Notes: a model not told the origin generated them from the letters alone. A stretch of 64,000 nucleotides of DNA from DASRHT01 sp035293765 (GCA_035293765.1 DATGMF010000053.1:124001-188000), one strand, 5' to 3'; shown: positions 1-9,165, numbered from the stretch's first letter. Made by a program: numbers and translations.

Positions 1-26
1 TGGTCTTTACGAATAGAGGTGCAGCG

Positions 27-1289
27 ATGAAACTTTCGCGTAGAGCAATGATCAAGGATGGGATGCTGGTGGTGTCGGCGGGCATGATGATGCCCACCAT
101 TTTTAGTCGCAGTATCGCTTCGGCGAAGGCTATGGCGCTTGACGGAGCTCGTACTTCGCAGGCCGCCAGCGAGAATACGTTGATCGTCGTGCAGATGGCT
201 GGCGGCAACGATGGTCTCAATACGGTCATTCCCTATACCGATTCACTATACAAAAAGATGCGTCCCACGCTGGCAATACCGGAGAATACGGTATTGCAGC
301 TCGACGGGCGTCTGGGCCTACATCCCAACCTGGCTTCGCTCAAGAAAATCTGGGATGAAGGCCACCTGGCAATCATCGAGGGCGTCGGCTACCCCAATCC
401 CAGCCTCTCGCACTTCCAGGCAATGGACATCTGGCAGACGCTGGACCTCAGCGGCAATGGGAGCGAGGGCTGGTTAGGGAAGCTGGTCTCGGGCTGGGTT
501 GATAACGATGGGCATCCCTTTAAATCGCTCAATGTTGGCGTGCAGACGGCGCAGGCCCTTTCATCGATCAGCGCGCAGGTGCCAACGCTCACCAGCACGC
601 AGAGCTATCGTCTTGCGCCCGATCCGCTGGATCGCGATGGTGGCAATGCCCGCTTGCAGGCGCTGATGAAACTCTATAACACCTATCCCCGCTCATCGCC
701 CTATGCCGCCCTGCTGGATACCACCGCGCTCAACGCTCAGGAAGGTGGGCGTCAATTGCGCGAAGCCGATGCCACCTATCGTCCAGCCGTCACCTATCCC
801 ACCGGCCCCTTCGCGGCTGGCCTGAAAGTGCTGGCGGAAGCAATCGTACAGGGGTTAGGATTGCGCGTCGGCTATGTGACGCTGGGCGGATTTGATACCC
901 ACGCCAATCAGCAGGCCACGCATGCAACGCTGATGAAGACCCTGGCGGACGGCCTTTCAGCCTTCTATACCGACCTGGTGATGCATAAAAAGGCCGACAA
1001 CGTTGTCGTGATGACCTGGTCCGAGTTCGGGCGACGCGTGGAGGAAAACGGTAGTCTGGGCACCGATCATGGCACGGCAGCTCCTATGTTCGTGCTGGGC
1101 AATCCTGTCAACAAAGGCATCTTTGGCGAACCTCCTGGTCTGGGTAATCTTGATCAGACCGGCAACTTGAAATACACCACCGATTTTCGCTCAGTCTACG
1201 CCACCGTCCTGGACCGCTGGATGGGAGCATCCTCAAAAGATATCCTGGGCGGCAACTTCGGAGCGCAAAACTTCCTGCCGCAACCGTAA
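27..1289 (+). CDS. Tat-exported DUF1501 family protein
   Basis: This 420-residue protein belongs to the DUF1501 family. These are secreted proteins distantly related to sulfatase/phosphatase folds, and their reaction is not established. The N-terminus has a twin-arginine signal (SRRAMIKDG at residues 4-12, then a hydrophobic stretch to about 35). The family motif QMAGGNDGLNTVIPY lies near residues 56-70, and TWSEFGRRVEENGSLGTDHG begins near residue 330. The start has a GAGGTG ribosome site about 8 bases upstream. DUF1501 genes usually follow a DUF1800 gene, which would lie just left of the window. The length is usual for the family. Function in this organism is unknown; folded export by Tat is inferred. 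Confidence 0.9.
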   Translation: MKLSRRAMIKDGMLVVSAGMMMPTIFSRSIASAKAMALDGARTSQAASENTLIVVQMAGGNDGLNTVIPYTDSLYKKMRPTLAIPENTVLQLDGRLGLHPNLASLKKIWDEGHLAIIEGVGYPNPSLSHFQAMDIWQTLDLSGNGSEGWLGKLVSGWVDNDGHPFKSLNVGVQTAQALSSISAQVPTLTSTQSYRLAPDPLDRDGGNARLQALMKLYNTYPRSSPYAALLDTTALNAQEGGRQLREADATYRPAVTYPTGPFAAGLKVLAEAIVQGLGLRVGYVTLGGFDTHANQQATHATLMKTLADGLSAFYTDLVMHKKADNVVVMTWSEFGRRVEENGSLGTDHGTAAPMFVLGNPVNKGIFGEPPGLGNLDQTGNLKYTTDFRSVYATVLDRWMGASSKDILGGNFGAQNFLPQP

Positions 1290-1297
1290 CCGAACCG

Positions 1298-1377
1298 TAG
1301 GGACCTCCCACGATGAAGCGGGGAGCTACAGCGCGTCCGACGCGATTTATCGCCTACCCAAACAGGCGATAAATCGC
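1298..1377. repeat. Dispersed repeat fragment with a perfect hairpin
   Basis: The left part (GTAGGGACCTCCCACGATGA, then GGGGAGCTACAGCGCGTCC) recurs almost exactly at 46603-46645. The right part, 1342-1377, is a perfect 14-bp inverted repeat GCGATTTATCGCCT with an 8-base loop. It sits 9 bases past the DUF1501 stop. It could act as a terminator stem but has no T-run. Together with the element at 1403-1613 it accounts for most of the gap between genes. Confidence 0.7.
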
Positions 1378-1402
1378 TGGCTCGCTAACCGCTCGAACGC
1401 TT

Positions 1403-1613
1403 GTAGGGACCCGGTTGACCGCGTCCGCTTTATCGCCCGTCTTTCTCCTTCCGCATATGAAACTTCTCATACCGCGAGTATCCAACAAAACAGGAATAAG
1501 ATGAGCAACGATGCTCATTGGTTGCATCTCTCCCGATGGTTTCGTTGTTGGGGCGACAGTGGTACTGGGGCGAGGACTGGCGATGAACCGGACGCGATCA
1601 ATCGGGTCCCTAC
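1403..1613. mobile_element. MITE-like element, copy 1
   Basis: About 211 bp bounded by inverted ends. The left end is GTAGGGACCCGGTTGACCGC and the right end reads GTAGGGACCCGATTGATCGC on the other strand. The similarity continues outward as ACGCTT on both sides. The interior has no gene of its own and resembles copy 2 (17203-17411); both contain a GTAC...GCCCCAAC(A/G)ACG segment. No transposase is present, so mobility is inferred from structure and copy number. Confidence 0.7.
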
Positions 1614-1716
1614 GAAGCGTTTATGCCTCGTTCAAGCGGTTGGTCACTACCGCGGCAGGGCAGCATTTGCTATAATATCTTTGATTATTCGAATGTTGTC
1701 AGGAGCAGGTTGGGTT

Positions 1717-2295
1717 ATGTCGCAAACGCCACAAATATCAGATGTGCCGCAGTCGCAGCCGCAGGTAGCACGCAAGCGTCCGTTTTTATCGCCGCGGGCT
1801 CGCGTGATCCTGGGGATCAGCGTGATCGCCGTCCTCGTTGTGCTTAGTTTCTTCGCGCCCCCCGAAGGCGATACCAATAACGTCACGGGCGATCCGATGA
1901 CAACGCCCACCGTCACGATTACCCATTTGATAGCAACAGGCAACGTGAATCGCAGCGTAACCGTTGACGGGGTACAGATAACCGTAACGCAGGCCACGCT
2001 CGCCACCGCGTTCTCAGATGACCGTAAGCGCGCAGGAACATATACCGTACGCGTCATAGTGCATACAGCCTATAGCGGCCAGGTTCCGCTCGGTATCAGC
2101 TATGACTCTCTGGCTCGCCTGCAAATGGCCGATGGCACAGTAATCGCGCCAAAGCTCATTTCAATCAAGCCAGTTGAAATACCGGGTCGCTCTCAGACCG
2201 GCTTCCTGGATTTTCCGCTTTCGACCCAGGTACCTTTAGCGGAACTAAAGCTATCCTTTGGCAATGCTAATGTCGTGCCTCTGGGCGCGCAATAA
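1717..2295 (+). CDS. Membrane-anchored extracytoplasmic protein, unknown function
   Basis: A 192-residue protein with a short cytoplasmic tail, one membrane helix at about residues 29-46 and a 145-residue outer domain rich in Val, Thr and alternating beta-strand patterns. It resembles the DUF4352-type Ig-like lipoprotein or anchored domains, but I cannot assign it firmly. I chose the ATG at 1717 because AGGAGC lies about 10 bases before it. The same frame runs upstream to 1501, but that part lies within the repeat element and is unlikely to be translated. It stands alone, with GC-rich palindromes after its stop. Confidence 0.75.
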   Translation: MSQTPQISDVPQSQPQVARKRPFLSPRARVILGISVIAVLVVLSFFAPPEGDTNNVTGDPMTTPTVTITHLIATGNVNRSVTVDGVQITVTQATLATAFSDDRKRAGTYTVRVIVHTAYSGQVPLGISYDSLARLQMADGTVIAPKLISIKPVEIPGRSQTGFLDFPLSTQVPLAELKLSFGNANVVPLGAQ

Positions 2296-2312
2296 CCCGC
2301 TTCCGCATCCCT

Positions 2313-2338
2313 GGTAGGGGCAGGGCTCGCCCCTGCCC
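2313..2338. repeat. GC-rich palindrome (REP-like)
   Basis: GTAGGGGCAGGGCTCGCCCC followed by TGCCC folds as GGGGCAGGGC/GCCCCTGCCC. It is one of a family of similar palindromes in this window (13916, 14911, 21751, 38225), all between genes. It may work as a terminator for the preceding gene. Confidence 0.65.
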
Positions 2339-2355
2339 GGCAAGACTGAGAAATA

Positions 2356-2862
2356 TCATTCCTCGCCGGGAGCTCCTACCCGCTCGACTCTGTGTTGAAC
2401 GTCAGCCAGCGCACGCAGGCGAGGCGATGAGGCATCTTCATGCATATTGACATCGTTCAGCAGTTCCTCTAACATCAGGTAGTATTCAACCAGGACGCGT
2501 TCGCCGCTGGTGGTATGGGTGATGCAATCTTCCAGCAGCGTTTCTGCCTCCTCGTAGGTCTCCAGCCGCAGTTGTGCGGCGTGCAACGTTTCCTGAGCGT
2601 GCTGTAAGCGTTCAGCCAGCGCCTCTCGTTCGCGCCGACGCAGGCGGCTGTAATCTCCCTCTTGCATAGCCTCCTGCAGGGCAAGCGCGTTCTCCCCCAT
2701 CTCGATGGTCGTCTCCTGCTGGCGGCGCGTCAGCCAGGCTCGTATGGCGTGAAGGCGCACCAGCACATTCGCGTTCTCAGGAAGGCGCAGGTTATCGTCT
2801 GAAAGCAGTTCGTCGCTGCCCTTCTCCGTCGTATCGTCGAATGATTCGTCCTCAAAGTTCAT
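2356..2862 (-). CDS. Acidic coiled-coil protein, unknown function
   Basis: A 168-residue acidic protein with no signal peptide or membrane helix. Residues about 45-130 are strongly helical with a heptad-like pattern (EALAERLQHAQETLHAAQLR), which suggests a coiled coil. No family is recognised. It starts at ATG 2862 with a weak AGAAGAGC ribosome site. Its start lies next to copy A of the three-copy conserved element at 2881-2978, so that element may govern it. Confidence 0.7.
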   Translation of the reverse strand: MNFEDESFDDTTEKGSDELLSDDNLRLPENANVLVRLHAIRAWLTRRQQETTIEMGENALALQEAMQEGDYSRLRRREREALAERLQHAQETLHAAQLRLETYEEAETLLEDCITHTTSGERVLVEYYLMLEELLNDVNMHEDASSPRLRALADVQHRVERVGAPGEE

Positions 2863-2880
2863 GATTTTTGCTCTTCTAGT

Positions 2881-2978
2881 GCATTTCCGCTTGACATCTT
2901 CAGACTCGATGTTACACTCTTCCTCAAGAGGAGTGGCAGGAGCCGGTGGCTCTCACGATCCGCTTGAGGATACTGAAA
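2881..2978. promoter_or_regulatory. Three-copy conserved element, copy A
   Basis: About 98 bp closely matching 44043-44140 and 51930-52027. The plus strand reads TTGACA, 16 bases, TACACT, then CTTCCTCAAG, a variable loop, CGCTTGAGGATACTGAAA. That is a promoter-like unit followed by a hairpin (CCTCAAG/CTTGAGG). All three copies lie just upstream of minus-strand start codons. It could be a divergent small-RNA gene, a shared operator or a 5' leader; I cannot decide which. Confidence 0.6.
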
Positions 2979-3020
2979 TAGCTATCTTTTTTGCGCTTTT
3001 CTCGCATGATATCACACCCT

Positions 3021-3053
3021 AAAAAAAGAGGGCACCCCCTGAGGGGTACCCTC
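3021..3053 (-). terminator. Rho-independent terminator of the symporter gene
   Basis: On the minus strand, GAGGGTACCCC, loop, GGGGTGCCCTC, then seven T residues. The stem is 11 bp with one G-T pair. It lies about 55 bases after the symporter stop. Confidence 0.9.
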
Positions 3054-3108
3054 CTGAACTTTCGCGGGAAGGAGGAAATCTATACAGTTCTCCTCCCAGA
3101 ACGACAGG

Positions 3109-4710
3109 CTAGCCCAATGCCTCCGGCACAGCCTCTTTTGTTGGAATGGGTTCGCCAATATCGTAATCGGACGGCGAGGTCGCATCGACCCCACGCGTGG
3201 CCCCAATCATCTGGAAAACCGGCGTCAGGATGATGACGAGCACGATATTGAGGACGACAGCCTGGATGCCCGAGTAAGCCGAGAGCGAGAAGCCCCCGAT
3301 CTGAAGTTTGTACACGTTGACCAGAGCTGCCGATGTGCCGGTAATCAGGCCGGAGAACTCCATCAACGTTCCCACAATCATACCTGCCAGCCAGCCAATG
3401 AGCAGCGCCCAGCGGTTGAACCAGCGGGTGAAGAGGCCGAAGAAGACGGGGACAATCGTCTGGAGAATCCAGACGCCGCCGAGGAGCTGGAAGTTGATAA
3501 TATTCGCGGTGGGTACGTACAGGATGAACAGCAGAGCGCCAAATTTTAAAATCAAGGAGGTCAGCTTCGCAGCCCCGGATTCCTGACGCTCGGTCGCGTT
3601 TTTGTTGATGTACTCCACATAGATGTTTCTGGTAAACAGGTTAGCGGCGGCGATAGACATCACGGCAGCCGGGACCAGCGCGCCAATAGCGATAGCCGCA
3701 AAGGCGAAACCCGTGAACCAGGATGGGAAGGCGAAGTTGATCAGCGCGGGCACAATACCATTGCTGCCAAAGCCCTTGAGCGGTTGCACTTTGGCCGCGA
3801 TTGCCATATAGCCCACAAATGCCAGCAGACCGAGCATCAGCGAATAGATCGGCAGCAGGGCTGCGTTGCGTTTCACCGCTTTCGTGCTGCTGCTGCTGAG
3901 CACGCCCGTGAGCGAGTGTGGGTACAGGAACAGGGCGAACGCGGAACCAATCACCAGGGTGATATAGGCCGGAAACTGCGTGGGCGAGAGAATGTCAAAG
4001 AACGTCTTGGGATTGGCAACGGCCTTTGCATGCACTGCCTGGAAGATAGGTCCAAAGCCGCCCAGGCTGATGGGAATAATGATGATGACGGCGAACAGGA
4101 CGATGAAAATCATCACGTCCTTGACCAGCGCGATCATCGCGGGCGCACGCAGGCCGCTGGTGTAAGTGTAAGCAGCCAGGATGACAAATGCGATAATCAG
4201 TGGCAGATCAACGCTGACGCCTCCAATGGAGATAGCCAGGGGAATGCCCAGACCCGCGATAGCGACCTGGATGCCAAACATTTGCAGCGCGATATACGGC
4301 AGCGTCGCCAGGATACCCGTGAAGGCAACGACCAGCGCCACGCTACGGCTGCCAAAGCGGTCCTTTACAAAGTCTGCCGCCGTCACATAGCCCCGCTGCT
4401 TACAAACGGCCCAGAACCTGGGCATGAAGAGAAAGACCAGCGGATAGACCAGGGTCGCATAGGGGACCGCGAAGAAGCCGTTAAGTACGCCTAAACCGAA
4501 CATCGCGCCAGGGACGGCGATGAATGTGTAGGCGGTGTAGAGGTCGCCGCCGAGCAGGAACCATGTGACCACGGTGCCAAAGCGTCGCCCCGCCAGTCCC
4601 CATTCATGGATGAGATTAAGGTCACCACGGCGCCAGCGAGCAGCGATAAAACCAAGCACCGTTACGAGGAGGAAAAAGAAAATAAAAACGGCGATTGCAT
4701 CCGTACGCAT
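3109..4710 (-). CDS. Sodium:solute symporter (SSS family), monocarboxylate-type
   Basis: A 533-residue inner-membrane transporter with about 13 hydrophobic helices, the usual size for the SSS family. Family features include the early GLAGRRFG segment and the helix-rich core with GGDLYTAYTFIAVPGAMFG. These match the MctP-like subgroup that imports small monocarboxylates with sodium. The substrate is inferred from its partner: the small DUF3311 gene upstream (4808-5008) typically accompanies this subgroup. The ATG at 4710 is preceded by GGAAGGGAG. Transcription ends at the strong hairpin at 3021-3053. It is probably an operon with the DUF3311 gene, 97 bases apart. Confidence 0.88.
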   Translation of the reverse strand: MRTDAIAVFIFFFLLVTVLGFIAARWRRGDLNLIHEWGLAGRRFGTVVTWFLLGGDLYTAYTFIAVPGAMFGLGVLNGFFAVPYATLVYPLVFLFMPRFWAVCKQRGYVTAADFVKDRFGSRSVALVVAFTGILATLPYIALQMFGIQVAIAGLGIPLAISIGGVSVDLPLIIAFVILAAYTYTSGLRAPAMIALVKDVMIFIVLFAVIIIIPISLGGFGPIFQAVHAKAVANPKTFFDILSPTQFPAYITLVIGSAFALFLYPHSLTGVLSSSSTKAVKRNAALLPIYSLMLGLLAFVGYMAIAAKVQPLKGFGSNGIVPALINFAFPSWFTGFAFAAIAIGALVPAAVMSIAAANLFTRNIYVEYINKNATERQESGAAKLTSLILKFGALLFILYVPTANIINFQLLGGVWILQTIVPVFFGLFTRWFNRWALLIGWLAGMIVGTLMEFSGLITGTSAALVNVYKLQIGGFSLSAYSGIQAVVLNIVLVIILTPVFQMIGATRGVDATSPSDYDIGEPIPTKEAVPEALG

Positions 4711-4807
4711 GCTGAGATCTCCCTTCCTTGAGTGAGTAAAAGAGAAGATGCATATATTAACAACAGAACAACAGGTACTCTCTGCCTGAGTATACCTGGC
4801 TTACCGG

Positions 4808-5008
4808 CTACGCTCCCGCAAAATAGACCAGGGCTGTAATGATCGCGGTGATAATGATCCAGAGGAGCTGGAACCAGTAAAAAAATGGGATGCCGATGAA
4901 CGAGGGCTCTCTAAAGTTGTAGAATGGCGGCCACAATAGCACAATGAACGGAATAAGTAGGAACAGCAGGAGCCAGGAGCGCCCCTTCCTCTCAGGACGA
5001 GTAGACAT
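4808..5008 (-). CDS. DUF3311 small membrane protein
   Basis: A 66-residue protein with two membrane helices (about residues 12-26 and 42-64) separated by a short PPFYN...PFFYWFQ segment, the DUF3311 pattern. Such proteins are encoded beside SSS symporters and are thought to assist them. The start at 5008 has AAAGGAG about 9 bases upstream. It is first in the operon with the symporter gene. Confidence 0.85.
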   Translation of the reverse strand: MSTRPERKGRSWLLLFLLIPFIVLLWPPFYNFREPSFIGIPFFYWFQLLWIIITAIITALVYFAGA

Positions 5009-5448
5009 AGAATGTTCTCCTTTTGCGGTCTAAATAAGAGAAAACGTGTCTTCAGTCTGGTGCGAATGTCCTTTCAGGAAATACTAAAGATCCCGACCTG
5101 TACCTTTGCCAGGCTGAAGAGTATGCCTGGATGTCTCAACTCAGTAAGACGCTTTAATCGTGCTTGCACGCACCTCTATTTTCAGCGGCGCGCTTCTGGC
5201 TGATAATCTACGGCATTTCTTCCCAAATGTCAATCTACGGCGGCTTTTTCGGGTTCTCAGGACCCGAGGATTTTACCCTTAATTCTGCAAGAATTGCTTC
5301 TCGTATGCAATAGCCATAGCCAGAATGGGTATGAATTGGCTTGCACCGCTCCGGCTGAACAAAGGCAAAAGTACTACTTTACCTCTAAAAAACTTAACCC
5401 TGCACAAAAACTCAACCAATTTCTTGATCATACATGCTCATTTCTTAC

Positions 5449-5477
5449 TTGACAGCTTGCCTGCTTGAGGTTATACT
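5449..5477 (+). promoter_or_regulatory. Strong sigma-70-type promoter for the portal unit
   Basis: TTGACA (5449-5454), a 17-base spacer and TATACT (5472-5477), close to consensus. It would give a leader of about 85 bases before the portal ATG at 5569. The rest of the gap 5009-5568 is AT-rich and shows no convincing gene. Confidence 0.8.
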
Positions 5478-5568
5478 TATAGTAGGTCAACTGCTATGAC
5501 CGGACACTCTACTTTTCCTTTCTTCAGAGCGTCTCCACCACATTCCTATTCCTCAGGAGCTATCACTT

Positions 5569-6969
5569 ATGCCACTACCACCATTTTTACGGCGGCGCAC
5601 ATCTCTACCCACAACGTCGGCGCCTCTCCAGCGTATTCAAGAGCAGGTTGACCCCACTGCCAGCGCCTCAAGCCCTACGCAGGAAGATTGGTACTGGGGG
5701 AGAATGGTCACGGGCGGCGAAGAGGATTACTACTGGCGTCGGCTTTCCGACAACTGGTATATGAAAGACGTGATCCCCTCGACCTATCTGGAGATCCATA
5801 ACGCCTGCTACGAAGCCTACAACGCCAATCCCATCGCCTTTGCCATTATTGAGATTACCACCAGCTTCGTGCTCGGCAAAGGCGTGACCATCGCTGCTAA
5901 TCAGCCGGACGTGCAAAAGGTGCTGCTGGATTTCTGGCACGATCCCGACAATCATATGGATACCCGCGTCTATGCCCTCTGCACCGAACTATCTCTCTAC
6001 GGAGAACAATTCATTCGTTTTTACGTCAACAAGATCAACGGCAGGGTCAAAATACGCCAGATCGACCCGTCGATCATCGATCAGATCGAGACCGATCCCG
6101 ACGATATTGAGACGCCGCTGCGCTTTCATCAGCGACCCATTGGTCCCAGCGCCACGCTCCCGGGCGATCCCCCTCTCATCGTCCCGTTGGAGCAGCACAA
6201 CTTTGCCGGCGAGTGGTTCGTCGCCGGTACGGACGTGGTGCAATTTTGTATTAACAAGGTGTCTAATGCCAAGCGCGGCAAAAGTGACCTGGCAACGCTG
6301 CTCCCCTGGCTGAGGCGCTACAAGGACTGGCTGACAGACCGCGTACGCATTAACAAGTATAAAGGGGCTTTTCTCTGGGATGTGCAGTTGCAAGGGGCCG
6401 ATAAAAAAGCGATTGACCGCAAGAAGATGGAATATATGTATCCGCCTGAGCCTGGGAGCGTCATTATCCATAATGAAGCCGAGAAGTGGTCGGCGGTCAA
6501 ACCGGAGATCAACGCCAGCGAGGCCGCAGAAGATGGGCGAGCCTTAAAGCTCATGCTAGCGATTGGCGCGCAAATCCCTGAGCATTATCTAGCCGACGGC
6601 AACAACGGCAATCGTGCAACCGCGTCTGAAATGGGATTGCCAACATTCCTGAAGTTTCAACGTCGCCAGCACGTTATGCGCGCCATGTTGCGGGCTATTC
6701 TGGATCGCGTACTGCTCGAAGCTCGCAAAGCGAAAATCCTGCCGGAACAGATCGATGCCGGCTACGATATTCTCTTCCCAGAAATGAACGTGGCCGACCA
6801 CCAGACGCTTGCCAGCGCCACGCAGATGCTGGTTTCCGCTCTATCGGTTGCTAAAGCACAGGGCTGGGTCAGCGATGAGACGGCGATGCGTCTGCTCTTC
6901 CAGTTCGCGGGCGAGGAGCTTGATATATATGAAGAGCAGGCGCGCATTCGCACTGGGGGAAGGGAGTGA
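5569..6969 (+). CDS. Phage-type portal protein
   Basis: A 466-residue protein with the layout of a dsDNA phage portal. It has a variable N-terminus, then a conserved core (AYNANPIAFAIIEITTSFVLGKG..., about residues 90-115), a stem/clip region, and a C-terminal helical part ending with ILDRVLLEARKA and DILFPEMN. In phages it forms the 12-subunit ring at one capsid vertex through which the terminase pumps DNA. AGGAG precedes the ATG by about 9 bases. The next gene starts 3 bases after its stop. The capsid and terminase genes lie 13-21 kb away rather than beside it, which is odd. The frame is intact with no sign of decay. Confidence 0.85.
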   Translation: MPLPPFLRRRTSLPTTSAPLQRIQEQVDPTASASSPTQEDWYWGRMVTGGEEDYYWRRLSDNWYMKDVIPSTYLEIHNACYEAYNANPIAFAIIEITTSFVLGKGVTIAANQPDVQKVLLDFWHDPDNHMDTRVYALCTELSLYGEQFIRFYVNKINGRVKIRQIDPSIIDQIETDPDDIETPLRFHQRPIGPSATLPGDPPLIVPLEQHNFAGEWFVAGTDVVQFCINKVSNAKRGKSDLATLLPWLRRYKDWLTDRVRINKYKGAFLWDVQLQGADKKAIDRKKMEYMYPPEPGSVIIHNEAEKWSAVKPEINASEAAEDGRALKLMLAIGAQIPEHYLADGNNGNRATASEMGLPTFLKFQRRQHVMRAMLRAILDRVLLEARKAKILPEQIDAGYDILFPEMNVADHQTLASATQMLVSALSVAKAQGWVSDETAMRLLFQFAGEELDIYEEQARIRTGGRE

Positions 6970-6972
6970 GCC

Positions 6973-7356
6973 ATGCCGTTGGATGCACGCAAGATACAGC
7001 ATGTGTTGCAGGTCGTCGCCCGCAGCTTTACCGGGCGGCAGCGCACCGTCGTAATCGTCTCCTTGAACGCAGGCAGCTACAGTTACACAGCTATTCAGGC
7101 CATCATGCGCCCTCAGCAGGTCAACGATCCCCAGGTGCTCAACGCGGAAGGAAGGTCGCTGCCCCACAATGCCGATACGCTGCTGATCGCGCCATTGGGC
7201 ACAAATTTTACGGGAGCCGTCTATGTGGCCGATACCACCAGCGCAACAGCCAGCGCGGTTGCCAGCGCCGCCAAATACGAAATTATCGAAGTCCTCCCCG
7301 CCGGTATTGTCCCCGGCGGCACCCATCTCCGCGTCGCCCTGCGCCGCCTGCGCTAG
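6973..7356 (+). CDS. Small phage-associated protein, unknown function
   Basis: A 127-residue protein directly behind the portal gene (3-base gap; GGAG upstream of the ATG). It is mostly beta-rich, with an Ala/Ser/Thr stretch (TTSATASAVASAAKYEIIEV), and ends in an arginine-rich tail (RVALRRLR). Position and size would suit a head completion, decoration or connector protein, but no family is recognised. Assignment to the phage module rests on synteny. Confidence 0.7.
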   Translation: MPLDARKIQHVLQVVARSFTGRQRTVVIVSLNAGSYSYTAIQAIMRPQQVNDPQVLNAEGRSLPHNADTLLIAPLGTNFTGAVYVADTTSATASAVASAAKYEIIEVLPAGIVPGGTHLRVALRRLR

Positions 7357-7381
7357 TCGCTGTACCCAAAGGAGATAAATT

Positions 7382-7675
7382 ATGCCCGAAGATCCCGCTA
7401 TTCCGCTCAATGAACAGGAATGCCAGCAGGACATTCTGCAACGTGTGCATAAGTGGTTGAACGTGCTGGAGGAGCGCGTCATTCTACTGCTTCACGCGCA
7501 CGATCCAGAGGCGCTGAAACCCGGAGAATGTGAGCAGGCGATTAGCCGTCACCTTATCTTGATGCTGCGACTGCTCCAGTTGCGTCAGCAATATATGCAG
7601 ATGCGGGTCTCAAGAGGAGAGCAAAGCGCGTTAGATGCTTTCCTGCGCAGCCTGGAGGAAGTCGATGAATTATAG
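7382..7675 (+). CDS. Small helical protein in the portal unit
   Basis: A 97-residue, almost wholly alpha-helical acidic protein (for example QDILQRVHKWLNVLEERVIL and HLILMLRLLQLRQQYMQMR). It begins 25 bases after the preceding stop with GGAG about 8 bases before the ATG. It is probably co-transcribed with the portal gene. The family is unknown; a terminase small-subunit or head-assembly role is possible but unsupported. Confidence 0.65.
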   Translation: MPEDPAIPLNEQECQQDILQRVHKWLNVLEERVILLLHAHDPEALKPGECEQAISRHLILMLRLLQLRQQYMQMRVSRGEQSALDAFLRSLEEVDEL

Positions 7676-7715
7676 TTTGTTATGCCAGGCGACAGGGCGG
7701 CGGCAAGCCCGGCCC

Positions 7716-8699
7716 CTACCCGATGTTGCAAATCAGCCCGGCCCCTTGCTGTGCGGCGAAGTTTACTGCAATCAGAAAAGCTTCTGCGTGAGTGGGGGAT
7801 ACCTCATCGATCAGGCGAAATGCTCCTGCCGGGTCGTTGCGCTGGCGGCGATAAGCGAGGTGATCTTCTCTGGCCTTAACGGGATGGGGAGGTTGTAGAT
7901 CATGCGTGCTCAGCGCCAGTTGCCGGACCTCCGGCGGCGTCAAATAGCCAATAAACGCCTCGTAAGGCTCTCCGGCTCGATAGCCGAATGGCATGCTGCG
8001 GCGACCACAGGCCAGCAATTCGAACAGCGCCATTGCTCGCACCGATTGCGTCGCCAGCCAGCCGCGCAAGTGCAATGGTGCAGGCAAACGACCAAGCTCT
8101 ATGCCCTGCGGTTCGACCTCTTCCGCATATTCAAGCGGAGTTGTAAGCTCCAGCTCTTGCTTTTCCTCGTCGGCGGCATCCTGGTTTTCATAAGTTTCTT
8201 GCACCAGTCTGCTCAGACCGGCGGAATGAAGCAGCGAGACGATCTCATGATGCAGCGCCTCCTCTTCCTCCTGGGTGATCGCTATATCATCCGGCGCGGT
8301 AGTACTTTCGGTAGGGAAGAAGGGTGAGAGGAGACAATACTCTTCCACAATTGCTCCCCAGATAATGCGTACGGCCTCATTATTCTGATAGAGCTGTGGA
8401 GGGTGGCGCTGGACGTACGTGTCACTGAGGGCTGTGAAGCGTTCAGCGTCGCAGAGGAGATGGTACTCGCGGCGCGTGTGTGGGCCGCGTGGTAATCGCT
8501 TGATAAAAGCCTGAGCGCGCGGCCACGCGCCGAGATGCTGCATCGCCTCCGGCACAAAACGCTCTTCGCGATAGCTGCGAGTCTGTTGATACATCTGGTA
8601 GACCGCCGCTTCATTGCCCTCAGTAAGCCAGTCTGCAAACACTGGCATCACAGTGAGGACATAGGTCTCCCAGTCAAAGCCATGCATATGCACCATCAT
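7716..8699 (-). CDS. Hypothetical protein, helical, unknown function
   Basis: A 327-residue soluble protein with an acidic central segment (about residues 140-200, rich in Glu/Asp) between helical N- and C-terminal parts. It has no signal peptide, membrane helix or familiar motif. It starts at ATG 8699 (a second ATG lies at 8696). It is convergent with the portal unit, whose stop lies 40 bases away. Whether it belongs to the phage module cannot be told; strand and content differ from the portal genes. Confidence 0.6.
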   Translation of the reverse strand: MMVHMHGFDWETYVLTVMPVFADWLTEGNEAAVYQMYQQTRSYREERFVPEAMQHLGAWPRAQAFIKRLPRGPHTRREYHLLCDAERFTALSDTYVQRHPPQLYQNNEAVRIIWGAIVEEYCLLSPFFPTESTTAPDDIAITQEEEEALHHEIVSLLHSAGLSRLVQETYENQDAADEEKQELELTTPLEYAEEVEPQGIELGRLPAPLHLRGWLATQSVRAMALFELLACGRRSMPFGYRAGEPYEAFIGYLTPPEVRQLALSTHDLQPPHPVKAREDHLAYRRQRNDPAGAFRLIDEVSPTHAEAFLIAVNFAAQQGAGLICNIG

Positions 8700-8823
8700 A
8701 AAAATCCACCGCCGTCCTGCAAAAGCTGTACCATCATAATATCGCTATCGGCCATCCCTGCCAAATAAGTGGGCCTATGGTACTTCCTTGCGAGAAAGGG
8801 CTATTTTGTAGTAGGATAGACGC

Positions 8824-9141
8824 ATGGCTAAGATTGATGAAATCTCCGGTGGTGTTGTCCACGAATTGCCAGAGGACTTACGCGAAATCCTCGCTTCTGA
8901 CGCGGAGGCGCTGGCGGCATGGGAAGCTCTTACGCCTCTTGCGCGCAATGAATGGATATGCTGGGCGATCTCCGTCAAAAAACCAGAAACCAGAAGGCAG
9001 CACGTTGAAAGGGTGCCCACGGAACTCAAAGAGGGCATGCGCCGACCGTGCTGTTGGTATGGCTGTATTCACCGCACGGATAAGGCAGTAAGCCCTTCGG
9101 TACAATATGTGCTCAGCAAACGAGCTAAAAAGTCAGGATAA
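8824..9141 (+). CDS. YdeI/OmpD-associated family protein
   Basis: A 105-residue protein with the YdeI/OmpD-associated signature: LREILASDAEALAAWEALTP, then RNEWICWAISVKKPETRRQH and RVPTELKEGMRRPCCW. Members are small cytoplasmic proteins linked to stress or antimicrobial-peptide tolerance in some enterobacteria; no reaction is known. AGGAT precedes the ATG by about 8 bases. It is convergent with a DUF1801 gene, another small family of the same phylogenetic spread. Confidence 0.8.
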   Translation: MAKIDEISGGVVHELPEDLREILASDAEALAAWEALTPLARNEWICWAISVKKPETRRQHVERVPTELKEGMRRPCCWYGCIHRTDKAVSPSVQYVLSKRAKKSG

Positions 9142-9165
9142 ATCATGACGTTCATAGAATGAAGG

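Noticed and set aside
1501..1716. Upstream extension of the gene at 1717
   Set aside because: The extension lies inside the MITE-like element and has no ribosome site, while ATG 1717 has AGGAGC.
3784..4494. Long plus-strand reading frame opposite the symporter gene
   Set aside because: It is antisense to a clear membrane transporter. Its product is His/Arg/Gln-rich without a fold and has no ribosome site, so it is a shadow frame.
5012..5203. Short plus-strand frame after the DUF3311 gene
   Set aside because: No ribosome site, and it lies in the divergent regulatory region; composition is not protein-like.
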